Shown here piece by piece: positions 6,347 through 8,593 of a stretch of 8,593 nucleotides of DNA. Within the stretch, counting starts at the first letter, position 1; each line of letters opens with the position of its first letter. The DNA comes from an uncultured bacterium. Lineage in GTDB: Bacteria; Patescibacteriota; Microgenomatia; UBA1400; PJMF01. A model generated the notes under the pieces. That model saw only the letters and a program-made list of their open reading frames with translations. It did not search any database and had not been told where the DNA came from. The stretch covers positions 1 to 8,593 of the forward strand of contig CAITDX010000083.1 in NCBI GenBank assembly GCA_903891335.1, in the 5' to 3' direction. The translations under genes and the position numbers were made by a program.

Positions 6347-7522
6347 ATGTCTCTAGCTCTTACTTCAAGCGACCAGCACCAGCTCACCGCCCTCCTTGTG
6401 GCCCTCACCTACGCAGAAGGAGTAGGAGCTAAGACAGCGCGCTCGATTGTGACTTGGTGCTGCAAGCACCATATAAAAGCCGAAGATTTTTGGAACAATT
6501 TGAGTGGGTTTAGAGTGGAAATTGGACTAAATGAAAAAATTGTTGAATCAATCCAAAATATAAAAAAAGAACATAATTTTTATGATTTCATGGAGCGGGT
6601 AGCAGCAAAGGGTTTGCAGCTTTTACCGTTTTTCAGTAAGGCATATCCAAAACTTTTATTAATGACCGATGATTATCCGGCACTGCTTTTTGTTCAGAGT
6701 GCTATGCGCATCACCGATCAGACTTGGTCAACGCTATTTGCGCGTAGTATCTCAATTGTTGGCACCCGCAAAATGACGAGTTATGGTCAATTGGTATTAG
6801 AGCAGCTCGTGCCTCCGCTCGTAGGTTTTGGCTACACTGTCGTTTCTGGTTTCATGTATGGAGTTGATTTAGAAGCAGCTCGCTTGACGGTGGCTCATGC
6901 CGGTCAGACAATTGCTGTTTTGGGTTATGGACATAATCACTATTTTCCCAAATGGCAGAGCCGTGATAGAGCAGCATTTTTAGCCAAGGGAGGGGTGTTT
7001 ATGAGTGAATATCCGCCAGAATTTCCTCCACTTGCCAGTAATTTCGTCATGCGCAATCGCATTGTTGCTGGCTTGACAACTGCCACCTTGGTTATTGAAG
7101 CGGCAGTCAAGAGTGGTTCACATATTACAGCGAGTTACGCCAATGAGTATGGTCGCCTAGTTATGGCAGTTCCTGGACCAATCACCAATCCTTTTAGTCT
7201 GGGGACTAAGGCACTTATTGATCAGGGAGCAGTGTTGGTGACGAGTGCTCATGACATCGTATCAACGCTTGCTGATGATTATGGTTTGCAGCATTTCTCC
7301 CAACAACAGGAAGCTAGTCCTCCAGAGAAAAAAACTGATAGTCCTACTGAAATTGGCTTGCAGGCAATCTGTGATCATTTGCGGGCGCGAGGAGGTATGA
7401 GTTTTACTGAGTTGCTTCATGTTTGTCAGCTTGATGATCGCAGTTTGAATCAGTTCTTATTCGATTTGGAATTACAAGGTAGAATTAGCAAACAGCATGG
7501 TACATATTGCCTAAAGCTTTAA
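6347..7522 (+). CDS. dprA: DNA-processing protein DprA
   Basis: The product has 391 residues, with the start at ATG 6347 chosen because AGGG lies six bases upstream; a GTG at 6326 and a TTG at 6341 are in frame but lack such a site. An N-terminal helix-hairpin-helix/SAM-like part (LTYAEGVGAKTARSIV) precedes the Rossmann DNA-binding domain. That domain shows SIVGTRKMTSYG (about 136-147), SGFMYGVD (167-174), GQTIAVLGYG, SEYPPEFPP, MRNRIVAG (235-242), IEAAVKSGSHITA and AVPGPI. The C-terminal segment (GGMSFTELLHVCQLDDRSLNQFL) fits the winged-helix DprA domain. The protein binds incoming single-stranded DNA and loads RecA during natural transformation. Small departures from the common motifs are SGFMYGVD for SGLARGID and FVMRNR for FPRRNR. 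Its neighbour topA is a frequent partner in bacteria. Confidence 0.94.
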   Translation: MSLALTSSDQHQLTALLVALTYAEGVGAKTARSIVTWCCKHHIKAEDFWNNLSGFRVEIGLNEKIVESIQNIKKEHNFYDFMERVAAKGLQLLPFFSKAYPKLLLMTDDYPALLFVQSAMRITDQTWSTLFARSISIVGTRKMTSYGQLVLEQLVPPLVGFGYTVVSGFMYGVDLEAARLTVAHAGQTIAVLGYGHNHYFPKWQSRDRAAFLAKGGVFMSEYPPEFPPLASNFVMRNRIVAGLTTATLVIEAAVKSGSHITASYANEYGRLVMAVPGPITNPFSLGTKALIDQGAVLVTSAHDIVSTLADDYGLQHFSQQQEASPPEKKTDSPTEIGLQAICDHLRARGGMSFTELLHVCQLDDRSLNQFLFDLELQGRISKQHGTYCLKL

Positions 7523-7536
7523 AGTCAGCTTAGAAT
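7507..7536 (+). promoter_or_regulatory. Putative sigma-70-type promoter for topA
   Basis: TTGCCT (7507-7512) and TAGAAT (7531-7536) are separated by 18 bases, matching the consensus at four and five of six positions. The -35 lies in the last codons of dprA. Transcription would begin near 7543 and give a leader of about 34 bases. Read by eye only. Confidence 0.4.
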
Positions 7537-7560
7537 GGGCAGTTGTCACGGAATTTTGCT

Positions 7561-7568
7561 AAGGAAAG
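7561..7568 (+). promoter_or_regulatory. Ribosome binding site of topA
   Basis: AAGGAAAG lies eight to nine bases before the ATG at 7577. It is the clearest Shine-Dalgarno-like site in the window and fixes the topA start. Confidence 0.6.
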
Positions 7569-7576
7569 TAATACGT

Positions 7577-8593
7577 ATGCATTTAGTGATTGTTGAGTCA
7601 CCAACCAAAGCCAGGAAATTGAAAGATTATCTGGGCAAAGATTTTGTCATTGAGGCTTCAGTTGGTCACGTGCGTGATTTGCCAAAGAGTAGCTTGGGAA
7701 TTGATTTAGACAAGCGTTATGAGCCAGTGTATGAGGTGAGTAGTGATAAGAAAAAAGTAGTTAGTAACTTAAAGAAGCTCGCTAAGACCGCCGACAAAAT
7801 TTATCTAGCTACTGACCCTGATCGTGAGGGTGAGGCAATTGCTTGGCACATTCAATATCTTTTGGAGGATAAGCAGAACCACGATCATTTCTATCGCTCG
7901 ACTTTTCATGAGATTACCAAAGAAGCAGTTCAGGCCGCTATCGCTAGCCCCAGCAAAGTTAATTTGGATTTAGTTAATGCCCAGCAGGCACGGCGAGTGC
8001 TGGATCGCTTGGTAGGTTATCAGGTTTCTCCAGTACTGTGGAAGAAAATTCGTCGTGGTTTATCAGCTGGACGGGTGCAGTCGGTGGCATTGCGTTTGAT
8101 TGTCGAGCGTGAAAAAGAAATTCAAGCATTTAAACCAGAGGAATATTGGGAGCTGGCAGTGGCGGTGGCGCAAACCGGTTTAGTTCGACCAGAACAATTT
8201 TTTGATCAGGCAGGAAAAATCAAGGGAGTATTGCCGAATCATGTTTTCGTCGTAGCACTCGATAAGATAAATGATCAAAAAGCCAAGATTGAAACAGCAG
8301 CACAAGCAACTGCCGCGAAAGAAGAATTATCTCGAGCAACCTATCAAGTCCTAACCGTCGAGAAGCAAGAGCGCCAACGCCAAAGTTTGCCTCCTTTCAC
8401 CACCTCTCTTTTGCAACAAGCAGCAGCCACCAGTTTTGGTTATTCAGCTAAGCAGACCATGAGCCTAGCGCAGCGTCTTTATGAGGAGGGTTTAATTACT
8501 TATCATCGCACTGATTCTTTCAACTTAGCACAAACGGCCCTAGATAAAGCTCGTCAATATATTGCAGCAAACTTTGGTCAAGAATATTTGCCC
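7577..8593 (+). CDS. topA: DNA topoisomerase I (type IA), partial, C-terminus off the right edge
   Basis: 339 residues are visible and the frame is open at the window end. The N-terminal Toprim domain starts HLVIVESPTKARKLKDYLG (catalytic Glu7) and has the metal-binding motif TDPDREGEA with Asp80, Asp82 and Glu84. Next come RRVLDRLVGYQVSP and the LSAGRVQSVALRLIVERE segment of the type IA core. The active-site tyrosine is Tyr309 in GLITYHRTDS; the following residue is His where Met is common. The enzyme relaxes negative supercoils by cutting and passing one strand. The zinc-ribbon or other C-terminal part lies beyond the window. It lies 54 bases downstream of dprA. Confidence 0.97.
   Translation, partial: MHLVIVESPTKARKLKDYLGKDFVIEASVGHVRDLPKSSLGIDLDKRYEPVYEVSSDKKKVVSNLKKLAKTADKIYLATDPDREGEAIAWHIQYLLEDKQNHDHFYRSTFHEITKEAVQAAIASPSKVNLDLVNAQQARRVLDRLVGYQVSPVLWKKIRRGLSAGRVQSVALRLIVEREKEIQAFKPEEYWELAVAVAQTGLVRPEQFFDQAGKIKGVLPNHVFVVALDKINDQKAKIETAAQATAAKEELSRATYQVLTVEKQERQRQSLPPFTTSLLQQAAATSFGYSAKQTMSLAQRLYEEGLITYHRTDSFNLAQTALDKARQYIAANFGQEYLP

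Noticed and set aside
1..8593. tRNA, rRNA, CRISPR arrays, insertion sequences or phage genes
   Set aside because: No cloverleaf-like segments, regular direct repeats with spacers, transposase motifs or terminal inverted repeats were seen.

Overview
The window looks like chromosomal DNA from a bacterium of the Candidate Phyla Radiation (Patescibacteria). The lineage call is an inference. It rests on tightly packed genes, a small acidic protein whose C-terminal domain resembles a family I associate with Patescibacteria (DUF5663-like), a polytopic O-antigen-ligase-like protein with a TPR-type tail, short versions of cell-shape proteins, and mostly weak Shine-Dalgarno sites. Two genes end in TGA exactly where the next gene starts (TGATG at 2711-2715 and ATGA at 4549-4552). 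TGA is therefore a real stop here, which argues against the recoded Gracilibacteria/Absconditabacteria.

Layout. Positions 1-1570 (minus strand) hold most of an O-antigen ligase/polymerase-like membrane protein that runs off the left edge. Positions 1571-1636 are a short divergent control region with two copies of TGTACA spaced ten bases apart. From 1637 to 6273 (plus strand) five genes are packed as one apparent operon: an acidic, largely disordered protein with a helical C-terminal domain; a 216-residue protein that I read as a degenerate actin/MreB-like fold; mreC; an mreD-like gene; and the class B transpeptidase PBP2 (mrdA). After a 73-base gap comes dprA (6347-7522). A topA gene with a plausible promoter and a good ribosome binding site then runs off the right edge (7577-8593).

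How it fits together. The central operon is a version of the elongasome cluster mreB-mreC-mreD-mrdA that directs lateral cell-wall growth. The mreB position is taken by a short protein that keeps the predicted strand pattern of an actin-like ATPase but has lost its nucleotide-binding residues. No canonical mreB and no rodA lie within the window. The left gene probably makes or attaches cell-surface polysaccharide. The right pair dprA-topA handles incoming single-stranded DNA and DNA supercoiling, and this pairing is common in bacteria.

The most interesting item is the putative pseudo-MreB at 2713-3363 together with its uncharacterised upstream partner. There are no tRNA, rRNA, CRISPR or mobile-element signals, and no stretch over 300 bases without a gene.
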